This document shows, piece after piece, positions 25,225 to 33,353 of a stretch of 64,000 bases of DNA; the first letter of the stretch is position 1; each line of letters begins with the position of its first letter. A program made the translations under genes and the position numbers. The notes under the pieces are model-generated. The model was not told the DNA's origin, did no database searches, and worked only from the letters and a program-made list of their open reading frames with translations. Source of the DNA: Candidatus Saccharibacteria bacterium oral taxon 488 (lineage in GTDB: Bacteria; Patescibacteriota; Saccharimonadia; Saccharimonadales; Saccharimonadaceae); the NCBI GenBank assembly GCA_010202465.1, contig CP047919.1, forward strand, positions 372,001 through 436,000, in the 5' to 3' direction.

Positions 25225-25524
25225 TCAGCGTGAAGTACGGGTAGATTTTGTGGTGCGCGCTCGGGTTGGCTTGGCTGGCCGTGGCAAGCGCGGTGCAATG
25301 ATGGCGTCCAGTACCGTCCAGGCGACGCTATTGACCAAGAAGACCACGCCGACGATACCGGCGATTGAGGCAGCTAGGTGTGCGGCTGAATTACTGATCA
25401 GGATTAGCCCGCCGCCGACAGTCAAGCTGATGATGGCTAGGGCGACATAGGCCTGCTGCAGTTTGAGGCGCTGATTTTTCTGCTCGTTCCAAGTGATCAG
25501 TCCTCGCTTAATAAGCTCTAACAT
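25225..25524 (-). CDS. Small membrane protein, two predicted helices
   Basis: 99 residues from ATG 25524, chosen because TGCTATAAT ends 7 nt upstream; a longer in-frame start would run into tRNA-Tyr. After a charged N-terminus (MLELIKRGLITWNEQKNQR), two hydrophobic segments lie at about 25-44 and 50-72. The tail is rich in Arg/Thr/Pro. No recognised family. Confidence 0.7.
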   Translation of the reverse strand: MLELIKRGLITWNEQKNQRLKLQQAYVALAIISLTVGGGLILISNSAAHLAASIAGIVGVVFLVNSVAWTVLDAIIAPRLPRPAKPTRARTTKSTRTSR

Positions 25525-25531
25525 GCTCGAA

Positions 25532-25537
25532 ATTATA
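25532..25537 (-). promoter_or_regulatory. Extended -10 of the 99-aa membrane protein gene, leaderless type
   Basis: TGCTATAAT on the minus strand, 7 nt before the ATG. Confidence 0.65.
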
Positions 25538-25600
25538 GCATTGTTTACGAGTAAAGTCAATAAAAGAGCGCCGACGGACGCTCTCTCTGAAATAACTATT

Positions 25601-25685
25601 TGGTGCCGGAAGTAGGACTCGAACCTACGAAGCCTGACGGCGGGAGATTTACAGTCTCCTGTGATTGCCACTACACGATTCCGGC
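25601..25685 (-). tRNA. tRNA-Tyr (GTA)
   Basis: Acceptor GCCGGAA/TTCCGGC, anticodon stem GGAGA/TCTCC with loop CTGTAAA giving GTA, long class II variable arm, T-arm GTAGG-TTCGAGT-CCTAC, discriminator A and encoded CCA. Confidence 0.97.
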
Positions 25686-25748
25686 ATGGAACTTGCTGTA
25701 CCGCGGCGTCCGCACGTTTTTACACGCTTGGTGCGGGGGCGACGCAAA

Positions 25749-25825
25749 TGGAGCCGATTCAGGGATTCGAACCCAGGACCTGCTGTTTACAAAACAGCTG
25801 CTCTAACCAGCTGAGCTAAATCGGC
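25749..25825 (-). tRNA. tRNA-Thr (TGT)
   Basis: Acceptor GCCGATT/AATCGGC, anticodon stem GCTGT/ACAGC with loop TTTGTAA giving TGT, T-arm CTGGG-TTCGAAT-CCCTG-type, encoded CCA. A second threonine isoacceptor within 1.3 kb. Confidence 0.96.
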
Positions 25826-25867
25826 ATCTTGAATGATTGTAGCAAGTTTTGCAGCCCAAGACAAGGT

Positions 25868-26566
25868 CTACATGATCACTTTTCGTGATTGTTGCCGCGG
25901 CTGGCGTGCCTGCTGAGGGTGGGCTGGGTGCTGCGAATGGCGCGGGGCGGCGGCTGGTTTGTCGGGCGTGAGCATGGCCGTGGCGCGCTCGCGAAGCTTG
26001 GCGGCTTGTTCGGGCTGCTTGGTGCTGTCGTAGGCTTGAGCGAGTGTGTTCAGTGTGTGCGGCGTCGGTTCAAGCTCGGCGGCCTTCTCCAGCGCCGCCA
26101 GCATTTTCTTGGTGTTGCCTAATTTCTCCTGAACCTTGGCGTAGGCGATGTGCCGGGCGGCATGATTGGCTTCCATATCAAGCGCCTGCTCAAATGCCAG
26201 CGCCGCCTTGACATAATCTTGCGTCTCGTAGTAAATGAGGCCGACATTGTGCAGGCTCGAGGCGCTCGGCTCGAGGCTCTGGGCGATTTCAAAACATTCG
26301 ATGGCGTCCTTGTAGGCGCGCTGCTTGGCGTATAAAATCCCCAGGCGGTTGTAGGCCGTGGCATTTTTCTCATCGACGCGCAGGATGGTTAGGAGTGCCT
26401 TCTCGGCACGCAGATATTTGTTTTCGCGCAGCGACTCTTGAGCGATGGCCCAGAGCTTATCGAGTTTCTCTGACAATTTAACTGGTAAGTTTTGCGCTTC
26501 GCCGACTGATGGCTGATACCAAACTGCCCACACCATAACTAGCAGGATAACTAATAATCCAGACAT
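25868..26566 (-). CDS. Membrane-anchored TPR-repeat protein
   Basis: 232 residues. The start at 26566 is preferred because the ATG at 26572 is only 2 nt from the -10 box. One N-terminal membrane helix (about 1-18) is followed by a linker and about four TPR-like repeats (residues 30-185: NKYLRAEKALLTILRVDEKN, AYNRLGILYAKQRAYKDAIE, SLHNVGLIYYETQDYVKAAL), and a Pro/Gln/His-rich tail. Probably a scaffold for protein contacts at the membrane, on the cytoplasmic or outer face. Confidence 0.82.
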   Translation of the reverse strand: MSGLLVILLVMVWAVWYQPSVGEAQNLPVKLSEKLDKLWAIAQESLRENKYLRAEKALLTILRVDEKNATAYNRLGILYAKQRAYKDAIECFEIAQSLEPSASSLHNVGLIYYETQDYVKAALAFEQALDMEANHAARHIAYAKVQEKLGNTKKMLAALEKAAELEPTPHTLNTLAQAYDSTKQPEQAAKLRERATAMLTPDKPAAAPRHSQHPAHPQQARQPRQQSRKVIM

Positions 26567-26574
26567 ATGCATCC

Positions 26575-26580
26575 ATTATA
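26575..26580 (-). promoter_or_regulatory. Extended -10 of the TPR protein gene, leaderless type
   Basis: TGGTATAAT on the minus strand. The predicted start near 26568 excludes the first ATG and leaves 1-2 nt before the second. Confidence 0.65.
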
Positions 26581-27406
26581 CCACAATATTGAGTAGCGCC
26601 AGCCGCACATTGCCATTATGCGTCAGTCGCGTCTCGGCGGTGATGATCCGATCAAGGAGAGGCTGGTGCGCGGGGCTCGGCTGAGTTTTCATCTGAAACG
26701 CCACCATGGTGAGGAGGATGTCGATCAATTGGAGGGCTTTGGCGCGGTCGGTGAAATAGGATGGCAGCGTGCGTAGTGCTTCGTATGAGCCTGGCGTAGA
26801 GAGGATGCATTTGGCGTCAGCGGCGATGGCTTGATATTCGGACAGTAATTTCGGCGTGCGTGCTAATTGGCGGATAAGCAGCGGCCGTCCGGCGGCTAGG
26901 AACAGGATTTGGCGCCGCTCGCTGGCGGTGAGTGAGGTGGCGTCAAGTAGCGTTTCGTCCTGCACCTGCGAGGTGCGGTGCAAGGTCAGCACTTGACAGC
27001 GCGAACGAATGGTGGCCAGCAGCTGCTGTTCGTTCTCGGTCACGAGCAAAAAATGCGTGTTGGTGTTTGGCTCCTCTAGGGATTTGAGAAGCGCATTCTG
27101 TGCCGCCTCGCTCATCTGGTCGGCTGGATTGATAACGATAACGCGGCGAACCGTGGCGTGCGTGCGCAGCATGGCGATCATGGTGCGGACCTGCTCGGTT
27201 GTAATCGTGGTTTTTGCCTCCAGCGGCTGCAGCCGAAGCACCTCCGATGGTGTGAGTGTTGCTAGGTATTCAGCGGCACCCATGCCGTCCAGCCCACGCT
27301 CGGCGGTGATGATCAGTGCCTGCGGCAGTCGATCGGCGAGTTGATGTAGTGGCGTGCGGTCGCGATGTGCCAGTATTGGCATGTTCACTGGGTGCGGGTT
27401 AGGCAT
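26576..27406 (-). CDS. holB: DNA polymerase III delta-prime-like clamp loader subunit
   Basis: 276 residues from ATG 27406 (GTGAGG just upstream). RVIVINPADQMSEAAQNALLKSLEEP, THFLLVTENEQQLLATIRSRCQ, the sensor-1 and SRC motifs, match HolB/DnaX-type AAA+ proteins. There is no Walker A, as usual in delta-prime, so it is structural in the clamp loader with DnaX. It overlaps the end of the RluA-type gene by 8 nt and is coupled to it. Confidence 0.85.
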   Translation of the reverse strand: MPNPHPVNMPILAHRDRTPLHQLADRLPQALIITAERGLDGMGAAEYLATLTPSEVLRLQPLEAKTTITTEQVRTMIAMLRTHATVRRVIVINPADQMSEAAQNALLKSLEEPNTNTHFLLVTENEQQLLATIRSRCQVLTLHRTSQVQDETLLDATSLTASERRQILFLAAGRPLLIRQLARTPKLLSEYQAIAADAKCILSTPGSYEALRTLPSYFTDRAKALQLIDILLTMVAFQMKTQPSPAHQPLLDRIITAETRLTHNGNVRLALLNIVV

Positions 27407-28580
27407 GAGCAGCCTCACCAGGCTCGTTCGGGGTTACGGCGACCTTTGGAAACAATTGTTGAAACTCCTCTGGAACGGCCGCTTCAAAGGTGGTTTGTTC
27501 ACCTGATGGCAGCGTGATTTCTAATTTGTGGGCGTGGAGCATCAGGCGGCTGGCGCTTGGTTTGCCGTAAACGCGGTCGCCGAGAATTGGTGTGGCTAGG
27601 TGTGCCATATGGACGCGCAGCTGATGGGTACGACCGGTGGTGGGTTTGAGCTCAATCAGCGCCTGGTTGTCAGCCGCCGCCAGTACGCGGTAGGTCGTCT
27701 GGGCGGGTTTGCCGTTCGGGTTGACGCGGAAGGTGCTGGGCGCGGCTGGGTTGCGGCCAATCGGTAGGTCGATCTTCGCGGCGGCTAATTTCGGCACGCC
27801 GTCGGTCACCGCGAGGTAGGTTTTTTTGGTGGTGCGCTGGGCGAATTGCCGTTGTAAGTGGGTCGCAGCGTCAGCAGTTTTGGCGATAATCAGCACGCCC
27901 GAAGTGTCGCGGTCAAGCCGATGGACAATGCCCGGCCGGTCGGTATCCGAGGCAAACGACGTCCTGGGGCGAATAATTTCTGCCACCGTCGGCTCGGTCG
28001 ATAGTCCACCTTTGGCGTGGGTCAATAGCCCGCTTGGCTTATTGACCACCATCACGTCATCATCTTCGTATAGAACCGGCAGTTCTGCGCTGGCCTGCTC
28101 CTGCTCTGGCAGCTTGACGGCGATCTCGTCAGTCTCGTCGACCTCAAATTTCGGCGTCGTTACTACGCGCTGATTGACCGAAACATGCCCGGCTTTGATG
28201 TGTTTTTGCCAAAGGCTGCGCGAAATTGACGGGTCAAAGTCCGTGGACAAGTGGATGTCCAGGCGCTGCTTGGTCGGCACAATTCGAAACATCATGACAA
28301 ACTTGCCCTGAAACGGCGTCTCGGTGCAGCTCGAATCAAGCGGGTTTGGTAACATCTCGGCGTTGGCGGGCCTACCGGGCCACAATTCGTCAATTGATTC
28401 CTCGTCAATGATCGAACCGTAGAGCACAGCGAAATGCTGCTTGTTCAAGATAAACTCCGCCACAATGTGCGATTCGTCCGTCTGAACCTTCAGATGGCGC
28501 AAGGCTTTGACGGGCGTATTGTCGTCTGCCAGCTGGTACAATCTGGCGATTTTGAGGACGGTGCGCGGCAAAATTTTCAC
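27399..28580 (-). CDS. RluA-family 23S rRNA/tRNA pseudouridine synthase with extra N-terminal domain
   Basis: 393 residues, GTG start with GAGG upstream. An S4 RNA-binding domain (about 106-155) precedes the catalytic domain (165-375) with HRLDRDTSG (Asp223 catalytic), the LKPTTGRTHQLRVHMAHLATPILGD signature (split here by family consensus) and a C-terminal PSGEQTTFEAAVP strand. Residues 1-105 are an extra domain not normally found in RluC/RluD. It lies between trpS and holB. Confidence 0.9.
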   Translation of the reverse strand: MKILPRTVLKIARLYQLADDNTPVKALRHLKVQTDESHIVAEFILNKQHFAVLYGSIIDEESIDELWPGRPANAEMLPNPLDSSCTETPFQGKFVMMFRIVPTKQRLDIHLSTDFDPSISRSLWQKHIKAGHVSVNQRVVTTPKFEVDETDEIAVKLPEQEQASAELPVLYEDDDVMVVNKPSGLLTHAKGGLSTEPTVAEIIRPRTSFASDTDRPGIVHRLDRDTSGVLIIAKTADAATHLQRQFAQRTTKKTYLAVTDGVPKLAAAKIDLPIGRNPAAPSTFRVNPNGKPAQTTYRVLAAADNQALIELKPTTGRTHQLRVHMAHLATPILGDRVYGKPSASRLMLHAHKLEITLPSGEQTTFEAAVPEEFQQLFPKVAVTPNEPGEAAHA

Positions 28581-28673
28581 GCGGCGTGTCCTCTGCGGTT
28601 TGGGCGGCTAGACATCTGCGGCGCTTGATCTGGCGGCGTTCCCCGCTTGGTGAGACAACTTGCCATCACCATA

Positions 28674-29846
28674 CTATCTCCGTAGCCCCACGGCCGTCTG
28701 GACGCGGTGCAAGGTTGTGTTAGCGACGAGGTTCATGTCGCGCTCGCTGGATTCCAGTTTGCGTTCGATGGCCTGCTCGTCAACTGCCGCCAGGCGCGTT
28801 TGGAAATTCGCCAAGAATTCGGCTACTTCATCAGCCACGATTCGCTTGAAGTTGCCGTAGCGCTCCATGCCGGCGTACTGGCTGATGGTCTGCTCCAAGC
28901 TGACGTCTCGTCCAGCGTCTTGGCGTACCAGGGTCAAAATCTCCAGCAGATTGGAAATGCCCGGCTGGTTGTCGCGGTCGTACTGTACTGTGCCCAGCGA
29001 GTCGGTAGTGGCACTCATGATTTTTTTGTAGGCTATCTGCGGTTCATCGCCGAGGAAAATGACGCCTTTACCGCTGTCGTCGGATTTACTCATTTTTTTG
29101 GTTGGGTTGACTAGATCTTTGATCCTCAGACCCTGGTCGTTGCCGAAGAATTGGTGCTGCTGGGCGACTGGCTTAGGTACGATGAATAAGTCGCCAAATT
29201 TGCGGTTCATCCGCTCGGCAATGTCGCGGGTAAATTCCAGGTGCTGCGTCTGGTCGTCGCCAACTGGCACGTAAGTGGCACCGTAGAGCAAGATATCGGC
29301 GGCCATCAGGACTGGGTAGTTGAACAGGCCAACAGACGCATTATTGTAAGTGGCCTTCTCTAAAGCCATTAGCATAGGAGAGTTTAATAAATGAGCAGAG
29401 GTATTGCTTTGGATAATTTCCGATATATTCCGATGATCTACTGTGGTATCCTCAGACATTTTATTGCCTATGAATTTGCGCGATTTATCCTTAAACTGCG
29501 TCATTCGGCTCATCTCGCCAAACCCGGTGAAACAGTCCAAAATCCACGCCAGCTCGCTGTGCGCCGGGACGCGGCTTTGGCGGTACAAATGAATGGCCTC
29601 GTTATCCAGCGGCAACCCCGCCGCCGTATAAATCCAGGCGTTACTGAGAATGCTCTCATACAACTTGCTGTGGTCGATTGGCGTGGTGAAGCTGTGTAGA
29701 TCTGGGATGAACAGATTGATATCATAATCAGCCGAGCGGCGCTTCGCCATGTCGACAATCGGCAAAATGGCGCCAAAATAATTGCCAATGTGAATATCGT
29801 TGTTGGCGCGCACGCCAGTGAGGATGACGGGTTTGGTTGGTTTCAT
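28674..29846 (-). CDS. trpS: Tryptophanyl-tRNA synthetase with about 45-residue insertion
   Basis: 390 residues from ATG 29846, since the ATG at 29855 overlaps the -10 box. Class I synthetase charging tRNA-Trp (the tRNA is at 15957). HIGN (19-22) and KMSKS (251-255) are present. Between MTQFKDKS and NASVGLFNYPVLMAADILLY, adjacent in ordinary bacterial TrpRS, is an insert (about 123-168) near the active-site side. A leaderless promoter lies inside the end of the racemase gene. Confidence 0.96.
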   Translation of the reverse strand: MKPTKPVILTGVRANNDIHIGNYFGAILPIVDMAKRRSADYDINLFIPDLHSFTTPIDHSKLYESILSNAWIYTAAGLPLDNEAIHLYRQSRVPAHSELAWILDCFTGFGEMSRMTQFKDKSRKFIGNKMSEDTTVDHRNISEIIQSNTSAHLLNSPMLMALEKATYNNASVGLFNYPVLMAADILLYGATYVPVGDDQTQHLEFTRDIAERMNRKFGDLFIVPKPVAQQHQFFGNDQGLRIKDLVNPTKKMSKSDDSGKGVIFLGDEPQIAYKKIMSATTDSLGTVQYDRDNQPGISNLLEILTLVRQDAGRDVSLEQTISQYAGMERYGNFKRIVADEVAEFLANFQTRLAAVDEQAIERKLESSERDMNLVANTTLHRVQTAVGLRR

Positions 29847-29853
29847 TGTATTC

Positions 29854-29859
29854 ATTATA
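29854..29859 (-). promoter_or_regulatory. -10 box of trpS, leaderless type
   Basis: TATAAT on the minus strand, 7 nt before the ATG at 29846, overlapping the TAA stop of the upstream racemase gene. Confidence 0.65.
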
Positions 29860-30541
29860 ACACTCCTTTGGTTGTTAAGTAACGTAATAAAATATTCATT
29901 GGGTCAATGGTGTTTGATTTTTCGGCGAAGGCGCAGGATAGCTCGGTGCAGCCTAATAGTATCGGCGGATAGTTTGCTGCGTTTGCCTGCTCGGACTGGA
30001 TTGTTATTGGTATTTTATCCAGTGCTGACTGCGGTATTGCCTGACCAGAAATTACTGCGCGAATTATTACTTCCAGCGCTTGTTCTTCGTCCTTATCCGG
30101 CGTTAATACGGTTACTCCGGCGGCTTTCAACGGCTTGTCATATAGTCCGGTGCGGATGGCTGTCGGCGACGCTAGCAATCGAATTGTTTTATGATGGCGG
30201 CTAACGTAATCAATTGCGGCATCCACCATGGAAGTTATGCGAATATTCAGCTGCCGTGCAATATCTGGCTGTAGTAAATGCGCGGTATTGCAGGCAATTA
30301 TGATAACATCGTCCATCGACGCGTCAATGTTTTTCAGTTCGTTTATGATAATTTCCAAGGCTTCGCTGCGCCGCGATTCGTTGGCGATAAAATCAGGAAC
30401 TGGTAGTGACAAATGAACTATATGCGGAAAATCCGTGCCAGCCTTCGCGCCGTTTGCTAGCGCCTGCCGAATTATTCGCCGGTGTAGTTTCAAGCTCGCC
30501 TGCGGTCCCATGCCGCCAATGATAATTATTCTTTGTTTCAT
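29855..30541 (-). CDS. Aspartate/glutamate racemase family protein
   Basis: 228 residues, with GGMGP (9-13), the first catalytic Cys84 in IIACNTAHLL and the second in LLGCTELSCA (about 197). These are hallmarks of Asp/Glu racemases; such enzymes supply D-amino acids for peptidoglycan. Substrate (Asp, Glu or another) is not decided. AAAGGAGG lies before the ATG. A terminator and a leader peptide frame precede it, suggesting attenuation. Confidence 0.9.
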   Translation of the reverse strand: MKQRIIIIGGMGPQASLKLHRRIIRQALANGAKAGTDFPHIVHLSLPVPDFIANESRRSEALEIIINELKNIDASMDDVIIIACNTAHLLQPDIARQLNIRITSMVDAAIDYVSRHHKTIRLLASPTAIRTGLYDKPLKAAGVTVLTPDKDEEQALEVIIRAVISGQAIPQSALDKIPITIQSEQANAANYPPILLGCTELSCAFAEKSNTIDPMNILLRYLTTKGVL

Positions 30542-30566
30542 GATTCCTCCTTTGGTTATATAAAAA

Positions 30567-30582
30567 AGGCCGCGCGCGGCCT
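30567..30582 (-). terminator. Terminator/attenuator ahead of the racemase gene
   Basis: The 16-nt perfect palindrome AGGCCGCGCGCGGCCT is followed on the minus strand by TTTTTTAT, 26 nt before the racemase start codon. Upstream CGCGGC (about 30630) could pair with its 5' arm as an alternative. Confidence 0.7.
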
Positions 30583-30611
30583 CTATTCATGGTTAGTTTT
30601 TCAGAAGAAAT

Positions 30612-30689
30612 TTACGAACAATTCAACAAGCCGCGGCGAAAACGCGTGCTTTGCCAGGCGGTGCTGATGAAGTGCCGTTTCATGGTCAT
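30612..30689 (-). CDS. Putative 25-residue leader peptide
   Basis: ATG 30689 lies 6 nt after a TATAAT box and opens a 25-codon frame with one Trp (codon 12, TAWQS) and an Arg-rich end (RFRRG), stopping about 30 nt before the terminator stem. The arrangement resembles amino-acid attenuators upstream of the racemase-trpS pair. No conservation evidence is available here. Confidence 0.35.
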   Translation of the reverse strand: MTMKRHFISTAWQSTRFRRGLLNCS

Positions 30690-30695
30690 GGGGTG

Positions 30696-30701
30696 ATTAT
30701 A
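30696..30701 (-). promoter_or_regulatory. -10 box of the racemase transcript
   Basis: TATAAT on the minus strand; leader of about 148 nt to the racemase ATG. Confidence 0.55.
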
Positions 30702-30729
30702 ACGCCAACGGCTAAAATCCGCGAATATT

Positions 30730-31200
30730 CTATAAAACAGCTCGCTTGGATATGCGCCAAACCCATAAAATGATGTAAACAGATAAACCGATTGAGAATA
30801 AGAGCGAGAGGATAGCCATCGGATTTGCTTTCCATAATATTGTCCATGTTGGCGGCGAAACGATAAATTCTACCATTGCTAAGAACCCGATTTTAGTATA
30901 AATATGCAACGATTCAGCCAGACAAACAGCGAAACCGATTACCGTGCCGAGTATAGAGGCTGAGATTAATAAAATGATATCAAGGAGCGGCGGTTTTTCT
31001 TCCTGGGTTATAAAACTATATATTAGGTAGATGATGCCTGCGCCGATGGGCCCAGTTAAATACGATACGTAGTTCCACCGCCACAGCAGCAGCCATAGAC
31101 CAATTATCATTGGGATACCTAGTAAAAATGCTAATAAAATACCAATCCAGCGCGGGCGATGCCTGTGCTGTAAATTGTAATATGGAGGTTCTTGGTTCAT
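30730..31200 (-). CDS. Integral membrane protein, four predicted helices
   Basis: 156 residues. After a polar N-terminus with HRHRPR, hydrophobic segments lie at about 18-41, 44-66, 73-95 and 103-150 (two passes). No recognised family or catalytic motif. TGCTATACT ends 7 nt before the ATG. Confidence 0.72.
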   Translation of the reverse strand: MNQEPPYYNLQHRHRPRWIGILLAFLLGIPMIIGLWLLLWRWNYVSYLTGPIGAGIIYLIYSFITQEEKPPLLDIILLISASILGTVIGFAVCLAESLHIYTKIGFLAMVEFIVSPPTWTILWKANPMAILSLLFSIGLSVYIILWVWRISKRAVL

Positions 31201-31207
31201 GCTATTT

Positions 31208-31213
31208 AGTATA
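31208..31213 (-). promoter_or_regulatory. Extended -10 of the 156-aa membrane protein gene, leaderless type
   Basis: TGCTATACT on the minus strand, 7 nt before the ATG. Confidence 0.6.
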
Positions 31214-31250
31214 GCATTTGACAGGAAGTGTGCGGTTTGGATTTGAAGGA

Positions 31251-31907
31251 TTATTTATCTGGCGGCTGTACTTGGCCTAGGATATTCGACAGTTCGCTAA
31301 TAAGTTCGCGCAGTTGAGGGTTGCGCAAGATTGCCCGGCGAGTGGCTGGCGTCCAAATAAGTGTGCGGGAGCGTAAAGTTTCTGCCAGCGTTTCACCCGA
31401 TGGCGTCAGCCGGCCTTCTTTATCCAATTGAAACAATTCAGGCAGCAGCGCGTCGCAAAGCAGTGCCAGCGGCGCTTGCGACCGGGCAATGATTCGGTCA
31501 TGCTCATCGACTGGCATAGAAATTGGGTTAAATCCTAATTGCTGCAGATGGCTGGCTGCCGCCTCGGCGTTTGGCTGGTCGCTGGCGACAACCGCTCGCT
31601 GAGCGCTATTCATTAGCAAATGGACAACAGCGGCTTTTTGGTCAAGCTGACCGTTAAATCGGCGGCTGGTGTCCATAACGCTATCGTGCAAAATTATTAG
31701 ACCCCTTACGGGCGGTACGGTAAAATTTTCCAGGGGCGCGCACACGTGAATAATTTCACAATCAGATAACTCTTCTATGCTGGTGTGGCGGTCGGCTATG
31801 TCAAATTCGCGGACTAGAAAGCCGTACTTCTTAGCGCACCGCACCAGTTGCGAACCCAAATCGCCCAGCGAACCGATAACGCCGATAGTTTGTTTTACTG
31901 CTGTCAT
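31251..31907 (-). CDS. Prephenate dehydrogenase-like NAD-binding protein
   Basis: 218 residues. The Rossmann start TIGVIGSLGDLGSQLVRCAKKYG, the ECEIIHVCAP-like DCEIIHVCAPLENF and LIILHDSVMDTSR match the N-terminal domain of TyrA-type dehydrogenases. It is short for TyrA (usually 280 or more) and the helical domain is reduced. No other aromatic-pathway gene is nearby, so a different substrate is possible. GGAG precedes the ATG; -10 TATACT at 31946-31951. Confidence 0.6.
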   Translation of the reverse strand: MTAVKQTIGVIGSLGDLGSQLVRCAKKYGFLVREFDIADRHTSIEELSDCEIIHVCAPLENFTVPPVRGLIILHDSVMDTSRRFNGQLDQKAAVVHLLMNSAQRAVVASDQPNAEAAASHLQQLGFNPISMPVDEHDRIIARSQAPLALLCDALLPELFQLDKEGRLTPSGETLAETLRSRTLIWTPATRRAILRNPQLRELISELSNILGQVQPPDK

Positions 31908-31945
31908 GCGGTCTCCTTTGATTTTATGGGGATGGTTATATTGTT

Positions 31946-31951
31946 AGTATA
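31946..31951 (-). promoter_or_regulatory. -10 box of the dehydrogenase-like gene
   Basis: TATACT on the minus strand; leader of about 32 nt with AAAGGAG. Confidence 0.5.
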
Positions 31952-32021
31952 CGCTACTTGGCATCGCTATACAGATTCATTGATACGATAGTCTGGGCTT
32001 GGACCCGATCTCAATTATAGA

Positions 32022-32879
32022 TCATTTTCTTAATCTTTTTGTGCGACTTGTAGATTTTGACGGATACTCGCCCGCAAAGTGCTGCCTGATTAGTCCGGAC
32101 AAGCGCTCAGCGTATGTATCCGTTATTTCGTGCCCTTGCATGGTCATCGAGCGATGGGCGATATTCTTATGCTCTTTGGCTAGTTTCTTCAAATTCCGTT
32201 CGACGATCAGTGGGTCGAGTTTGCCTGACAGAATAGTGATTGGCAGTTTCAGTTGTGATATATCAGTCATCGTGGTTTGATTGATTATTGCCGTATTTAG
32301 AGCGGTCAGGAAGGATTTAGCAGTAATTTTATCGGCCTTAAATCCCGCGTCGGGCCATATATTATGTCGGTCGGCAAACTGTAATAGACGTTTTGAGCTC
32401 CTCGGATGCTTGTTGATGAGACCATATAAGGCGCGTAATATTTTTTCTAGATGATGGATTTTCTCGTCAATCTTAGGGTGATATATTGGCGGGCTGCATA
32501 GGATTAGTGACTGAGCTAATTTTGGATATTTTTTAGCGAGCTCTACGGCGGCCAGCGATCCCATAGAGTGGCCAATGACGATGTCAAGATGAGTGATTGA
32601 TTCGCGGCGCAGAGTGGCGGCGATGCTGGTAGCTTGATCTTGGACGTTGTATGATTTCCAGTCGGGCTTTGGCGAATTGCCAAATCCCAGCATGTCAATA
32701 GCAATAACCCGCGCGTCCTTGGGCAGATATTGTGTCAATGGCTTCCAGGTGCGCCATGAGGTGCCTAATCCATGGACAAGTAAAATCGTAGTAGACTTTG
32801 GATTGTCTGGGCAGCAAAAATAATGCACATTTAAGGTGTAAGGAATACGTAGCCAGCGATGAATAATCCGGTCAAACAT
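32022..32879 (-). CDS. Alpha/beta-fold hydrolase
   Basis: 285 residues. The oxyanion HGLG (36-39), nucleophile elbow GHSMG (Ser105), an acidic residue in LSGKLDPLI and the catalytic His in MQGHE make a complete triad. No signal peptide, so a cytoplasmic esterase or related hydrolase; substrate unknown. The basic C-terminal tail (SKSTSRTKRLRK) is unusual. TATACT ends 6 nt before the ATG. Confidence 0.88.
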   Translation of the reverse strand: MFDRIIHRWLRIPYTLNVHYFCCPDNPKSTTILLVHGLGTSWRTWKPLTQYLPKDARVIAIDMLGFGNSPKPDWKSYNVQDQATSIAATLRRESITHLDIVIGHSMGSLAAVELAKKYPKLAQSLILCSPPIYHPKIDEKIHHLEKILRALYGLINKHPRSSKRLLQFADRHNIWPDAGFKADKITAKSFLTALNTAIINQTTMTDISQLKLPITILSGKLDPLIVERNLKKLAKEHKNIAHRSMTMQGHEITDTYAERLSGLIRQHFAGEYPSKSTSRTKRLRK

Positions 32880-32885
32880 AGTCTT

Positions 32886-32891
32886 AGTATA
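32886..32891 (-). promoter_or_regulatory. -10 box of the hydrolase gene, leaderless type
   Basis: TATACT on the minus strand, 6 nt before the ATG, immediately after the rpsI terminator. Confidence 0.6.
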
Positions 32892-32897
32892 CTATGA

Positions 32898-32930
32898 AAA
32901 TACCCCGCCTGCATATGAGACGGGGTATTT
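32898..32930 (-). terminator. Intrinsic terminator of the infA-rpsI operon
   Basis: Ten-bp stem (32898-32907 with 32921-32930) ending in TTTT on the minus strand, 24 nt past the rpsI stop. Confidence 0.85.
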
Positions 32931-32953
32931 TCGAGAATTGGTTTCTCCTCTGT

Positions 32954-33352
32954 TTAACGCTTGGAGAATTGTTCGCGCTTGCGGGCAGAACGTAGACCGT
33001 ATTTCTTGCGCTCTTTCTCGCGTGGGTCACGCTTGAGCAGCTCAGCCTTCTTCAAGACTGGGCGCAGGTCAGCGTGAGCAGCCGTCAATGCTTTAGCGAT
33101 GCCAAGCTTGATGGCGTCAACTTGACCAGCGAGGCCACCACCTTTGACCAAGATGGTAACGTCGTATTCCTTTTGCTTGCTGACGACAGCTAGTGGGTCG
33201 GTCACTTCTGCTAGCAAGGTTTTATTGCCATCCAAGTACTCAGCGGCTGCTTTGCCGTTGATGGTGATGGTACCCTTGCCAGGAAGCAAGCGAACGCTTG
33301 CCGAAGCACTTTTGCGTCGTCCCAGGCCGTAGAAATAGGTATCAGTAGCCAT
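32954..33352 (-). CDS. rpsI: 30S ribosomal protein S9
   Basis: 132 residues. YFYGLGRRKSASASVRLLPG at the start and the extended basic tail ending RSARKREQFSKR, which reaches the P-site tRNA, identify S9. Last gene of the operon, directly after rplM. Confidence 0.98.
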   Translation of the reverse strand: MATDTYFYGLGRRKSASASVRLLPGKGTITINGKAAAEYLDGNKTLLAEVTDPLAVVSKQKEYDVTILVKGGGLAGQVDAIKLGIAKALTAAHADLRPVLKKAELLKRDPREKERKKYGLRSARKREQFSKR

Positions 33353-33353
33353 A

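Noticed and set aside
30393..30590. 65-residue frame crossing the racemase start
   Set aside because: It reads through the terminator palindrome and overlaps the well-supported racemase gene in another frame.
30589..30720. Possible SRP RNA or other housekeeping RNA
   Set aside because: No GGAAGCA-type SRP tip or other recognised core; better read as a leader.
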